Counted from the first letter of the stretch, positions 6,925 through 14,532 are shown. The stretch is 32,636 bases of DNA from an uncultured Muribaculaceae bacterium (GCA_910578365.1 CAJTRC010000023.1:1-32636); one strand, 5' to 3'. The notes: generated by a model from the sequence alone, not told the origin. Translations and numbers: made by a program.

Positions 6925-9102
6925 TTATTCTGTCGCTAATTGGGTATCATTGAGCGCACCCATAAGGGTGTCAAGCACAGCGGCCTTCATCTGGTCCATG
7001 CTTTCGCCCATTGTCGCGGTGTGAATTGTGAAATTTTCGATAAGTTTTTCAATGCTTATCGTGATATTTTTGATTTTGCCGCCGGTATCTCCGGAACCGG
7101 AGCCTTTACCCCCTCCACTGCTTCCGGCTGCCGACAATGTGCCGCCGGTCGGGTTAACGGTTGGGGTTACGGTCGGGGTGGCAAGGGTCGGGGTGGCTGT
7201 GGAAGTGGTCTTTGCACCTCCCTTTTTCTTTTCGGCGGCCTCCTTTTTGGCGGCCTCGCTCATCTCGGCATCGTATGCCTCGTTAAATGCCTGACCTATC
7301 TGTTTGCCGTAGTCCGAAAATCCGGATTTTAGCTTGTTGAGTGCTGCCGATATTCCGGCGGCGTCCAGATTGAAACAGGCTTTGAGCAGGTCGCCAATGC
7401 CTCCAAAAACTTGCTTGGCAAGTTCTTTAATGCCTGTGAACATCGCTTTGAAAGCGGCCCACGTTCCTTTTAGCACGGCGCGGAATTTGGCCGAAGTGTT
7501 CCAGAAGTATGCTCCCACGGCTATGAGGGCGGCAATAGCTGCGGCCACCCAGCCAACTATCGGGATATTCATAATTGCAACACCCACGGCGCGGCACGCT
7601 GTTACTGCTGCCGTCGCAAATGCTCCGAAAGCCGTTGAAGCTATGCCGGAGAATGTGGCCGAAGCCGTGCCGGTTGTTATAAATGACAGCACAAGCGCGC
7701 CCAGACCTTTGAGGGCATTGAACAGGCCGACGGTCGCAAAGCGTACAAGCGCAATGGTGGCGCGCCCCATGTTGCCTATAAAGCCAAGTGAGATCATATT
7801 GGTTGCCGATAGTGTGCCGTTCATCAGCGCGAAGCTCACAGCAGCAGAGCGCACCCAGCCGACAACGGTCGCCCACATTCCTGCCCAGTTTAGCGCGATA
7901 ATTGAGCCTATGCCTTTGGCTATTAAAGTCAATAACGGCAATAATTGGGCTATTGGGACGGCGGCACTTGATATTGCACCGGCCCAAAGTGTAAAATCAC
8001 CTGTAGCCTGAAATATTGATATTTTGAAGTCCTCAATTTTCTGGTTAACTCGCGCCTGTCGCTCGGCGTAGCTCTCCATTACGATTGCGGCTTGGTCGGT
8101 GGCGCTGCTGGTGCCTGTCACCGCTGTTGTGAAGTCCTCCAGCGCGTCGGTGCCTTGGATAAGGGCGCGCGCGGCGTTGGCGTTTTCCACACCAAAGAAT
8201 TTTGACAGCAGCGCGGAGTCGTTAAGCATGGGCTTCAACATTTCTAGCCGCTCTTTCAGGCTCTTGGTGTTGTCGCCTAATGCCGTCACGTCAATGCCTG
8301 CCTTTTGCAGTTCCTCGGCTGCCTGCTTCTCTACAAATCGGCCTTTGCTGAGCTGACCCAGTACGTTGCGGAGCGCAACGCCGCCCTCACTCGCCTTTTT
8401 GCCGGCTTTGTCAAGCACTTGGATTGCGGCGTTGGTTTCCTCAAAACTCACATTTGCCGCCTTTGCCGCCATACCGCACTGCTGTAATGCCGCGCTGATC
8501 GCCGGTAACTCTGCGGATCCTGCCTGTCCGGCGGCCGCCATTACGTTCATCATTCGCGCCATTTCCTCGCCCGCAGCGGTCGGGTCCTCCAGACTTACGC
8601 CGTATTGGTTCATCGCCGTGGTAAGCACCTGCGCGGCGGCCACGCCGTCACCTCTCATCAGCTTGCTTGTGGTCTGTATGCAGTCGCCCATGCTGCGCAG
8701 TGCCTCCGGATATTTACCCAGTTCGGGACTCAACTGCGAGAGCAAAAGTTTGTAACCCTCAACGGCCACGCTGGCATCGGTGCCGAATGTCTTGGCACTC
8801 TCCCGGGCGAATGTCTCAATCTGTTTAAGCCCGTCACCGGTCACACCGGCCACGGCGCTTAGATCGTGCATTTGGCTGTCAAGTTTTACCCCCGCAGCAG
8901 TTACTTGATTTAATCCGTCGGCCATGTTTTGGACTATGCTTCTGAAATAATCAAATGAGCCAAGCACCGCCACAACCTTTTGTATCTTTTCGGTCGTGCC
9001 GGTCAGAGCGCCGGAAAAACGCCCCGTCGCGTCTGTCATGCCGGTAATGTTCTGCGTGAAATTACCGCTCAGATTAAAAACATAATCAAATACGCTTGCC
9101 AT
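6925..9102 (-). CDS. tail tape measure protein
   Basis: 725 aa, the longest late gene. Residues about 60-360 match the phage tail tape measure domain: Q-M-H-D-L-S-A-V-A-G-V, F-A-R-E-S-A-K-T-F-G, then M-N-V-M-A-A-A-G-Q-A and V-A-L-R-N-V-L-G-Q-L-S. Residues about 370-540 hold several hydrophobic segments (such as A-A-A-I-A-A-L-I-A-V-G-A-Y-F-W), as expected of a protein that inserts in the host membrane during DNA entry. The C-terminus is low-complexity Ala/Thr/Gly with a charged A-A-K-K-E-A-A-E-K-K-K-G run. At roughly 1.5 angstrom per residue the tail would be near 110 nm. It sits downstream of the tail assembly chaperone as in nearly all tailed phages. Confidence 0.93.
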   Translation of the reverse strand: MASVFDYVFNLSGNFTQNITGMTDATGRFSGALTGTTEKIQKVVAVLGSFDYFRSIVQNMADGLNQVTAAGVKLDSQMHDLSAVAGVTGDGLKQIETFARESAKTFGTDASVAVEGYKLLLSQLSPELGKYPEALRSMGDCIQTTSKLMRGDGVAAAQVLTTAMNQYGVSLEDPTAAGEEMARMMNVMAAAGQAGSAELPAISAALQQCGMAAKAANVSFEETNAAIQVLDKAGKKASEGGVALRNVLGQLSKGRFVEKQAAEELQKAGIDVTALGDNTKSLKERLEMLKPMLNDSALLSKFFGVENANAARALIQGTDALEDFTTAVTGTSSATDQAAIVMESYAERQARVNQKIEDFKISIFQATGDFTLWAGAISSAAVPIAQLLPLLTLIAKGIGSIIALNWAGMWATVVGWVRSAAVSFALMNGTLSATNMISLGFIGNMGRATIALVRFATVGLFNALKGLGALVLSFITTGTASATFSGIASTAFGAFATAAVTACRAVGVAIMNIPIVGWVAAAIAALIAVGAYFWNTSAKFRAVLKGTWAAFKAMFTGIKELAKQVFGGIGDLLKACFNLDAAGISAALNKLKSGFSDYGKQIGQAFNEAYDAEMSEAAKKEAAEKKKGGAKTTSTATPTLATPTVTPTVNPTGGTLSAAGSSGGGKGSGSGDTGGKIKNITISIEKLIENFTIHTATMGESMDQMKAAVLDTLMGALNDTQLATE

Positions 9103-9125
9103 ATCGGATTTTTTTGTTATATTTG
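9096..9125 (+). promoter_or_regulatory. Bacteroidota-type promoter for the small membrane protein gene
   Basis: Plus-strand TTG at 9096-9098, a 19-bp spacer, then TATATTTG at 9118-9125, an exact TAnnTTTG -7 box. Predicted transcription starts near 9132, about 17 nt before the ATG at 9149. It points opposite to the surrounding tail operon, so the 57-aa gene has a transcription unit of its own. Confidence 0.7.
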
Positions 9126-9148
9126 TAGCAAGTTAAACAAGTAACATT

Positions 9149-9322
9149 ATGAGCAACTTTCTGCATATTATTTTTGTAGTCCTCGCTAACATTGTTTGTT
9201 GGGGAATGTTGGTTGCCGGGGTTGTCGGGTTTATCACTTTTTTCTGGTTTATGGTTACAAACAAGGGCAAAGGTAGCAACCCGCACAATCCAAATTCCGG
9301 CTCTGGTATGCCATGGGGTTAA
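9149..9322 (+). CDS. 57-aa small membrane protein, antisense to the tail operon (moron candidate)
   Basis: Starts M-S-N-F-L-H-I-I-F-V-V-L. Residues 4-36 are almost entirely hydrophobic or aromatic, enough for one long or two short membrane segments. A polar tail follows, N-K-G-K-G-S-N-P-H-N-P-N-S-G-S-G, ending M-P-W-G. It lies between the tape measure and the tail chaperone but on the opposite strand, has its own promoter, and its stop (9320-9322) meets the end of the frameshifted chaperone (9319) tail to tail. That pattern fits a lysogen-expressed moron such as a superinfection-exclusion or envelope protein. A small holin is an alternative but would normally be a late gene. No family recognised. 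Confidence 0.7.
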   Translation: MSNFLHIIFVVLANIVCWGMLVAGVVGFITFFWFMVTNKGKGSNPHNPNSGSGMPWG

Positions 9323-9875
9323 CGCTTCTTTCCGTCTCCGAACAGCCGTGCTATTAGCTCGGCTTTATTTTTATTGCGCCAGCTCTCCAGCCAAATTGCT
9401 TGTGCGTAGAGTGCCGCCCAATCCTCCTCGGTTTCTATATTATCGGCGTTAACATTCAGATTGGCCCGAATTAGGGCGCACCCCTTGGCGAAGCCGTCCT
9501 CGTCGTCAGACTCCGCCAGTGTGTGCGCCTCTACAAGTTTTTTAGCGACCCCATGCAGCCGTTAAGAACCTTGGCGAGCTGTGCCTGCACTGCCATAAAC
9601 AGCACAGCATCCTCGCGCAGCTCTTCGCTGCCACCGAGCCAGCAGTTGTTAAACATCACTTTGCCGGCTTCCACTTCGTCGCTCTTGGCTAACTTAGTTA
9701 CTGCCTTGATTGTGGCAAAGTCTGGGCGCTTGAAATAGCCCACATGGGTGTCCTCGCCGTCCACAATGTCAATGCGGTAGGCTTTGCGGTGCTGGCGCTT
9801 CCACGCTTCCACCTGTTCGGGAGTTACGCCGCCGTCGAAAGTCTGGGCGGTTGCCTTTGTGTCTTCTTTTTCCAT
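9319..9875 (-). CDS. tail assembly chaperone, long product by -1 frameshift
   Basis: At the end of the short frame, codons CTA AAA AAC hold the heptamer A AAA AAC (9543-9537), the canonical -1 slippery sequence, with TAG two codons later. Slipping back one base opens a frame from 9537 to the TAA at 9321-9319: 72 more codons (L-V-E-A-H-T-L-A-E-S-D-D-E-D-G-F ... E-E-D-W-A-A-L-Y-A-Q-A-I-W-L-E-S-W ... L-F-G-D-G-K-K-R), giving about 185 aa in all. The extension has no start codon in a sensible place and fills the otherwise empty 9323-9530. This is the conserved frameshift of tailed phages; the slip itself is inferred. Confidence 0.85.
9531..9875 (-). CDS. tail assembly chaperone, short (G-type) product
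   Basis: 114 aa, starting M-E-K-E-D-T-K-A-T. It has a P-E-Q-V-E-A-W-K-R-Q-H-R-K-A-Y-R-I segment, then a helical region with A-T-I-K-A-V-T-K-L and E-E-L-R-E-D-A-V-L-F-M-A-V. Position (tube, this gene, tape measure) and the length ratio to the frameshift product match the gpG/gpGT pair of lambda and gp41/gp42 of Mu. The reading frame ends just after a slippery heptamer. Upstream, between this start and the tube gene stop (9876-9969), three TTTAA motifs 10-11 bp apart form a leader repeat. Function: binds the tape measure during tail assembly; not expected in the virion. Confidence 0.85.
   Translation of the reverse strand: MEKEDTKATAQTFDGGVTPEQVEAWKRQHRKAYRIDIVDGEDTHVGYFKRPDFATIKAVTKLAKSDEVEAGKVMFNNCWLGGSEELREDAVLFMAVQAQLAKVLNGCMGSLKNL
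9537..9543 (-). promoter_or_regulatory. -1 programmed frameshift slippery heptamer A AAA AAC
   Basis: Minus-strand positions 9543 to 9537. In the zero frame the codons are CTA-AAA-AAC-TTG-TAG, so both tRNAs can re-pair after a one-base slip. The stop two codons downstream limits the short product. Confidence 0.85.
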
Positions 9876-9879
9876 GTCG

Positions 9880-9905
9880 TTTAATGGTGTTTAATCGGTG
9901 TTTAA
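9880..9905. repeat. phased TTTAA leader repeat before the tail chaperone gene
   Basis: TTTAA at 9880, 9890 and 9901 (spacing 10 and 11 bp). Read in the coding direction of the gene that starts at 9875 the units are TTAAACACC, TTAAACACC, TTAAACGAC, then ATG. Similar units precede the genes starting at 18616, 23330 and 25398, and more loosely 2700. No classical Shine-Dalgarno lies between the array and the start. Confidence 0.6.
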
Positions 9906-9969
9906 CTGACTGTAAGTGGCCGTTAAAAGCCTCAGCCCTTAACGGCCCTTTTTGTTTATGCCCGCGGTT

Positions 9970-10407
9970 TTAGCTGCGTTCAATATGCGACATAACGAGG
10001 GGAAGTTCTACCTCCTGCCCGGTGTCGCCCTCTTTCCACTTGCGGGGGTTCTCGGAGAATTGGCAGTTCCTCAGCTTGTCGGTCTTGATTATGCCGGAGT
10101 CCGGGAGATACTGCACGATAATGTCGAATGGTGGCAAGTCCTGAAGGCGGCCGTTGGGTGCCTGTGCCTCCAGCGCGTGCACTTCCTCCATGTAAAGCAC
10201 GATTTTGCCCTCGGCGGAAATTCTGCCTTTGGCTCGCCCTACCGGGAAGCGACCCGCGCCCCATTTGTTCTCCACGACCTGACTTTCGTTGTAGTCCAGC
10301 GCGACAATGCCCGTAATGGGTACGCCGCCAATGAGGACAACAATATCGGCCCAGCCGCACAGCATACCGTTAATCAGGGGTATGCCGTTGTTAATTACAT
10401 TTGCCAT
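9970..10407 (-). CDS. tail tube protein
   Basis: 145 aa, M-A-N-V-I-N-N-G-I-P-L-I-N-G start, followed by W-A-D-I-V-V-L-I-G-G-V-P-I-T-G-I-V-A-L-D-Y, a beta-hairpin-rich pattern. It has the expected K-G-R-I-S-A-E-G-K-I-V-L-Y strand and a C-terminal F-S-E-N-P-R-K-W-K-E-G-D-T-G. It lies directly after the sheath and before the tail chaperone, the universal contractile-tail order (sheath, tube, chaperone, tape measure). The size fits Mu gpM-type tube subunits. Structural role: hexameric rings forming the inner tube. Confidence 0.86.
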   Translation of the reverse strand: MANVINNGIPLINGMLCGWADIVVLIGGVPITGIVALDYNESQVVENKWGAGRFPVGRAKGRISAEGKIVLYMEEVHALEAQAPNGRLQDLPPFDIIVQYLPDSGIIKTDKLRNCQFSENPRKWKEGDTGQEVELPLVMSHIERS

Positions 10408-10428
10408 TGTATTGCTCTGGTTTATCGG

Positions 10429-11604
10429 TTACACAGATTTTACAAACCCGATTTTTACTTTCACGTGGCGCATTACGCCTACTGGCACATTGCCGATTAC
10501 AAATTCCACTTCGCCAGTGCTTAAAATATCCTGCTCGGTGTCAATGTCCACGCGGCAGCCGCTCAACTCTCCGGCGCGCTCCATGTCCTCGAGGGCATGG
10601 TTGGCGGTCGTTTTAAGATGCTCCACCGTGTAGCTCGCCAGTTTGCCGGTGCCCGCGTCCACATACACGTTACCGGCCAGCTCGGGGATTATGTAGGTGC
10701 GTATGCCTCGCACGGCCTTGTCCATAGTGCGCACGCTCTCGATTGCGGCGTAGTCGCTTATAGCTGCGTCCATGTTGTGGCTGTCGTTCATGTAGCTGCC
10801 GGCCTGTCCCGTGTGCGTCACAAAGAACAGATAGCGCCCTTTGTCCAGTTTGTCAATAATCCCGCGGTCAAGATCGCGCAATTTTGTACCATCACCAAAA
10901 GCAGGGACGCTCACACCGGTGGGGAATTCTTTAACCCATGCAATGCTCTGGTGCACCTTGGCGCGGCTCAATAGTCCTAATACTATGCCCAGACCGCTGA
11001 CACTCGCTTTGTCCTCATTAGCCGCGTCTTCGTAAAGTTCTGCTCCGTCGCCGCTCCCGGCCTGACCGATTACAACAGACACACGGCATTTGTTTTCACC
11101 TGCCAGATTGTCGGGTAAATTCTGGACAGTGGTAACCTTGGGGGCATAAAGCACAACAAGTTCGCTGCACTCGCTTTCAAGTTCCCCGGCTTTTCCCTGT
11201 AATTTGGTCAAGTCATCGGCCACCAGCTCCATATCGCCGCACCAAACGGCTAACTGTCGGATTTTGCCGCCTGCATAGTTCTGCATGGTCTTGACCTCTG
11301 CAAATGTGTAGCCGGCCGCCGGCTTGTCGAATATGCCGACGTAGAGAATTACGGCGGGGTTAAGCCTGTAAATCTCGCTCAGGTGGTAGTGCAGCACACG
11401 CACCCCCCAGCTTGCAGCTTCGGCGGTTATGCCTACGGCTTCGGCTGCCTCTATGGTGCTGAGCGGCTGCACGCGCTCAGTCTTGAAGCTGTCGGGCACC
11501 GCCGTGCTTGGCAGATACGCCATAATGCCGCTTATATGGTCCTCGCCCTGCAACGTCTTGGGGACGTTGCCGTTCTGGCGTAATATGTTCAGGCTCGTGC
11601 TCAT
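10429..11604 (-). CDS. contractile tail sheath protein (DUF2586-like)
   Basis: 391 aa. The N-terminal L-N-I-L-R-Q-N-G-N-V-P-K-T-L-Q-G-E-D-H-I-S-G, the central G-L-G-I-V-L-G-L-L-S-R-A-K-V-H-Q-S-I-A-W-V, and the C-terminal R-T-Y-I-I-P-E-L-A-G-N-V-Y-V-D followed by V-E-H-L-K-T-T-A-N fit the DUF2586 sheath family of Bacteroidota Mu-like phages. The last strands (G-E-V-E-F-V-I-G-N-V-P-V-G-V) are the kind that donate to neighbouring subunits in contractile sheaths. The start overlaps the preceding gene by ATGA (11601-11604). Presence of a sheath makes this a myovirus-type particle, like Mu. Confidence 0.88.
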   Translation of the reverse strand: MSTSLNILRQNGNVPKTLQGEDHISGIMAYLPSTAVPDSFKTERVQPLSTIEAAEAVGITAEAASWGVRVLHYHLSEIYRLNPAVILYVGIFDKPAAGYTFAEVKTMQNYAGGKIRQLAVWCGDMELVADDLTKLQGKAGELESECSELVVLYAPKVTTVQNLPDNLAGENKCRVSVVIGQAGSGDGAELYEDAANEDKASVSGLGIVLGLLSRAKVHQSIAWVKEFPTGVSVPAFGDGTKLRDLDRGIIDKLDKGRYLFFVTHTGQAGSYMNDSHNMDAAISDYAAIESVRTMDKAVRGIRTYIIPELAGNVYVDAGTGKLASYTVEHLKTTANHALEDMERAGELSGCRVDIDTEQDILSTGEVEFVIGNVPVGVMRHVKVKIGFVKSV

Positions 11605-11921
11605 TCTGCTTTTACGTTTAGGATCTGTTTGTCGTTAAGGTTGGCCGCGTGTGCCTTGGCGTCGCCTGACTGCGGGAAGCTCTGCCCGTCGGCTGTCACC
11701 CACACCTCGGCAATGCCGTGGCGCTTGCAGGCGTCAAGCCCTACCGATTTCAGAGCGTTGCCGGTGTCGGCCTTGGCTTTGGGTTTTGGCTCGGCCTTTC
11801 CTTTGGTGTCGCTTTTACCCTTAGCCTTGGGCTCGCTCTTGGTGGCGGCCTGTGCGTCGGCGGCTGCCGTCTGTTCGGGCTGTGCCTCCGGCGCGGTTGT
11901 ATTTTTGGTTTCGTCGCTCAT
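11601..11921 (-). CDS. low-complexity Lys/Ala protein upstream of sheath
   Basis: 106 aa in two parts. Residues 1-60 are disordered and Ala/Lys/Pro/Glu-rich (K-S-E-P-K-A-K-G-K and K-A-E-P-K-P-K-A-K repeats). Residues 60-106 form a small domain (R-H-G-I-A-E-V-W-V-T-A-D-G-Q-S-F, then A-K-A-H-A-A-N-L). Small proteins of this layout often lie just upstream of the sheath in Bacteroidota phages, but the role is unknown to me. ATGA overlaps on both sides (11918-11921 and 11601-11604) tie it to the lysis-like gene and the sheath. Confidence 0.68.
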   Translation of the reverse strand: MSDETKNTTAPEAQPEQTAAADAQAATKSEPKAKGKSDTKGKAEPKPKAKADTGNALKSVGLDACKRHGIAEVWVTADGQSFPQSGDAKAHAANLNDKQILNVKAE

Positions 11922-12469
11922 GTCGTTTTGCGTTTTTTGAGTTTATAAATTATATACCCGGCTGCTGTCAGGATCATTATTGCCACGGCCCACGCCGCGC
12001 CCTGTTTCAGACGCTCCCACAGCCCCGGGGATTTCGTGGCTGTCACTGTCACCTCGTCAAGCGTGCCGCCTTGGTAAGTGGCCGCGCTCTCCGTCTCGGT
12101 CGCTGTGCTGCTCTGTCTGGCTTCGGTCGCTCGGCTTTCCTCTGTGCCATTCTCGCTGTGCCGCTGTCTGACCCGGGCTTTTACAGGCGGGCGCCCTGTG
12201 GTGCTGTCTGTGGGCTGGGTGGTGTCGTAGACCTCAATCTCCGTCACCGTCTCCCCCTGCCGCTCCGTCCGGCTCGTCAGGGTCGCCGCGTGCTGTTCCT
12301 CGCTCCGGCTTTCGCTTTGTTGGGTGGTGCTCATCTGTTCCGTCGCCTCGCTCCGGCTCTCGCTCACCGCCTTTCGGTGTGAGCAGCAGCTCGTATTTGA
12401 CAGGGCAACGGTCAACATGAGGACAGCCCCAAATGCGCTCCAGCGCGCTGTTAAGCCTCTGCACATCAT
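11918..12469 (-). CDS. lipoprotein with C-terminal membrane anchor, candidate spanin
   Basis: 183 aa. The N-terminus has a basic start (M-M-C-R-G-L-T-A-R-W), a hydrophobic core (A-F-G-A-V-L-M-L-T-V-A-L) and N-T-S-C-C at about residues 25-29, a plausible lipoprotein signal in a Bacteroidota host. A long Ser/Thr/Glu/Arg-rich linker follows. Near the C-terminus are W-E-R-L-K-Q-G, a membrane segment (A-A-W-A-V-A-I-M-I-L-T-A-A-G-Y-I-I-Y) and a K-L-K-K-R-K tail. Outer-membrane lipid anchor plus inner-membrane segment is the layout of unimolecular spanins, which fuse the membranes at lysis. It overlaps the upstream gene by 236 nt in another frame and lies just after the endolysin. Spanin is an inference from topology. 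Confidence 0.65.
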   Translation of the reverse strand: MMCRGLTARWSAFGAVLMLTVALSNTSCCSHRKAVSESRSEATEQMSTTQQSESRSEEQHAATLTSRTERQGETVTEIEVYDTTQPTDSTTGRPPVKARVRQRHSENGTEESRATEARQSSTATETESAATYQGGTLDEVTVTATKSPGLWERLKQGAAWAVAIMILTAAGYIIYKLKKRKTT

Positions 12470-12719
12470 TTCTTAAATTCGTTATTTCGGCTTTGAGCGG
12501 CGGAACAATACTCTCCATAAGTATGTCCGAAGCCTTGCGCACGTTCTCCAGCTCGTGGCTCTTGACCTCGGCGAGCTTGTCTTTCATCTCGGCCCGCAGC
12601 GTGTCAAGTTCAATACGGTATTTTGCGCGCTCCAGCTTACGGCCTACCCATGCCCCTAACGGGGTAGCTATCGCCGCAACAAGCGCCGACACTATGATAG
12701 TTATTATTTCGCCGCTCAT
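12234..12719 (-). CDS. membrane-anchored coiled-coil protein, candidate i-spanin or holin
   Basis: 161 aa. Residues 4-25 (E-I-I-T-I-I-V-S-A-L-V-A-A-I-A-T-P-L-G-A-W-V) are a membrane segment. Residues about 28-98 are a heptad-like coiled coil (L-E-R-A-K-Y-R-I-E-L-D-T-L-R-A-E, then L-K-A-E-I-T-N-L-R-N-D-V-Q-R-L). The last 45 residues are Gly/Asp/Arg/Pro low complexity and coincide with the region overlapped by the lipoprotein gene, as expected if one frame constrains the other. Layout and nested neighbour resemble lambda Rz/Rz1. Follows the amidase gene by 8 nt. It could also be a holin, since no other holin is evident nearby. Confidence 0.63.
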   Translation of the reverse strand: MSGEIITIIVSALVAAIATPLGAWVGRKLERAKYRIELDTLRAEMKDKLAEVKSHELENVRKASDILMESIVPPLKAEITNLRNDVQRLNSALERIWGCPHVDRCPVKYELLLTPKGGEREPERGDGTDEHHPTKRKPERGTARGDPDEPDGAAGGDGDGD

Positions 12720-12727
12720 TCATGCTG

Positions 12728-13387
12728 TTACTGTTTAATGCCCACTGTGGTGAGCCAAGTTTTTACCTCGAAGCAAGGGCAAGCCTTGATCCATTCCCAC
12801 GGCTCTACCGTGCCGTTACCGTTCAGGTCGGGCGAGTAGTCGCGGTGGCCTTTCACCTTGGCGCCGGGATATTTCCCGAGCAGTTCCTTGACAAGCCGCG
12901 CCATTGCCGCTTTTTGCGCCGCTGTGCGCGTGTCCTTGGGCTTGCCGTTCTTATCCACGCCGCCAATATAGGAAATGCCTATGCTGTGCGCGTTGAAGCC
13001 GGTGCAGTGCGCCCCGATAATTGACTCGTCGCGCCCTTTGTGGATTGTGCCGTCAAGGTCTATAATATAGTGATAGCCTATGTCCTTGAAGCCTCGCGCA
13101 AGGTGTCCGGCCTTGATACTTGCCACTGTCACCGCCTTGCCCTCAGGCGTGGCGGTGCAGTGCAGAATTATGTCGGTAATGGTGCGCTTTTTCTGTGCTG
13201 TCACCACCCCCAGCGCGGCCCATGTCTTGGCTCCCACTATGCCGTCGACGGTCAGCCCTTTGCGCTTCTGAAAGTCGCGCACGGCTTCCTCGGTTATTGG
13301 GCCGAAAATTCCGTCCTGTGCAAGGTTTAATTTACCCTGCAAAGTCTTGACATCGGCGCCGCTGCTTCCTCGTTTTAGTGTCGTCAT
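12728..13387 (-). CDS. endolysin: N-acetylmuramoyl-L-alanine amidase with peptidoglycan-binding domain
   Basis: 219 aa. Residues 1-60 are a PG_binding_1 domain (L-K-R-G-S-S-G-A-D-V-K-T-L-Q, D-G-I-F-G-P-I-T-E-E-A-V-R-D-F-Q, G-L-T-V-D-G-I-V-G-A-K-T-W). Residues 68-210 are an amidase_2/T7-lysozyme-type domain. The likely zinc ligands are H76 (I-L-H-C-T-A-T), H181 (G-H-R-D-Y-S-P-D) and C203 or C205 (A-C-P-C-F). The D-L-N-G-N-G sequence before the last ligand is also seen in phage relatives. It cleaves the bond between MurNAc and the stem peptide at lysis. No signal peptide, so release needs a holin. It lies between the capsid gene and the spanin-like pair. Confidence 0.94.
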   Translation of the reverse strand: MTTLKRGSSGADVKTLQGKLNLAQDGIFGPITEEAVRDFQKRKGLTVDGIVGAKTWAALGVVTAQKKRTITDIILHCTATPEGKAVTVASIKAGHLARGFKDIGYHYIIDLDGTIHKGRDESIIGAHCTGFNAHSIGISYIGGVDKNGKPKDTRTAAQKAAMARLVKELLGKYPGAKVKGHRDYSPDLNGNGTVEPWEWIKACPCFEVKTWLTTVGIKQ

Positions 13388-13402
13388 TCAGCTTATACGG
13401 TT

Positions 13403-14491
13403 TTAGGCACCTGCCGGAGCGCTCACAATTGCCGCGCGGCTCTTGGTCTCGCTCAGGGGCAGACAAATGCCGTACTGGTCAAAGTTCACGAGGCTGCGGT
13501 GGTAGAGGGGGTCGTTTTTGGCCTCACTGTGATAGAACACCGTGGAGCCGTAGGCTTTCATCATGCGGCCGGCATAAAATGCCACACTGGCGCGCGCGTC
13601 GGTTGCCTTGGGGAGCGCACCCCATGCGAGTTTTACCCCGGTGCTCATGGTGTAGTAGGGTGTGCCGTCATATTCGTATATGTCGAAGCCATACAGGCGG
13701 CAAACCTTGCCCTCGGTCTGGTTGATGTTGTAGTGCTCTTTGAATTTCTGTTCGGTCTCGAGCAGGTCGTTCACATGGTCGGAACAGAGCACCAGCACGC
13801 GGTCATTGCCGGGGATACCCATTTTGTCAAATTCGCGCTTGAGCGTAAGCAGGTCGGCAAAGGTCATTTTCTTGCGGGTGCCGTCGCTCGCGCCGGTGGT
13901 CTTGATTACGGGCACATCGGTGGCCTGCTTGTCGGGCGCGATTGAGTGGATGGCTCGCTGGGCGATTTTCTCGCGCAGTGCGTCGCGGTGGCGTTCCTGA
14001 ACACTCGCCATTTTGTCGTAACTCAGGGCGTGCAGCTCGTCATCGGTCACGGGGGTGGCCTCGGTGCTGAATTTGCTAAGGCTTATGGGCTTGTCGGCGT
14101 CGGTCAGGGCTGTGATTGCAAGGGGGTAAGTCGTGTTGTCAACAAGCACGGCGGGGTCGCCTCCGATTGCGACAAAGTGGATTACATCTTGGTTCACATA
14201 CTGGTTATAACTGCGAATACGCTGCATCCACCCCAATGCCTCGGGAGCGGTGCGAAACGCTTTGATCATCTCGCCGGTCCATATCTCGGTCAGCACTCCG
14301 GCGCGGAGCGCTCCGGTGGGGGCGGCGTGACCCATTGCAAGGGCCAGAACGTTGCCGGCGATTGCTCCGGCTTCGGGAGCGCAGCCGATTGCCACGGCAC
14401 AGGTCGCCCCGGCGGCTGCATTGAACGCTACGGCCATAACCATGCAAGTGACAAGGCCGAGCACTCTCTTGATAAATTTTGAAGGTGTCAT
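13403..14491 (-). CDS. major capsid protein
   Basis: 362 aa. The body (from about residue 60: G-V-L-T-E-I-W-T-G-E-M-I-K-A-F, then S-Y-N-Q-Y-V-N-Q-D-V-I-H-F-V-A-I-G) is the HK97-fold capsid type common in Bacteroidota phages. Conserved-looking segments are L-S-K-F-S-T-E-A-T-P-V-T-D-D-E-L, D-R-V-L-V-L-C-S-D-H-V-N-D-L-L and Y-H-S-E-A-K-N-D-P. Odd: residues 1-55 look like a signal peptide plus Ala/Gly-rich hydrophobic stretch (F-I-K-R-V-L-G-L-V-T-C-M-V-M-A-V-A-F). That arm is probably removed by the prohead protease or acts as a scaffold-like delta domain. Directly follows protease/scaffold. Confidence 0.86.
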   Translation of the reverse strand: MTPSKFIKRVLGLVTCMVMAVAFNAAAGATCAVAIGCAPEAGAIAGNVLALAMGHAAPTGALRAGVLTEIWTGEMIKAFRTAPEALGWMQRIRSYNQYVNQDVIHFVAIGGDPAVLVDNTTYPLAITALTDADKPISLSKFSTEATPVTDDELHALSYDKMASVQERHRDALREKIAQRAIHSIAPDKQATDVPVIKTTGASDGTRKKMTFADLLTLKREFDKMGIPGNDRVLVLCSDHVNDLLETEQKFKEHYNINQTEGKVCRLYGFDIYEYDGTPYYTMSTGVKLAWGALPKATDARASVAFYAGRMMKAYGSTVFYHSEAKNDPLYHRSLVNFDQYGICLPLSETKSRAAIVSAPAGA

Positions 14492-14532
14492 TTTTACTTT
14501 GTGTTGTTATTGGTTTTGTTTGTCCGGTGTCA

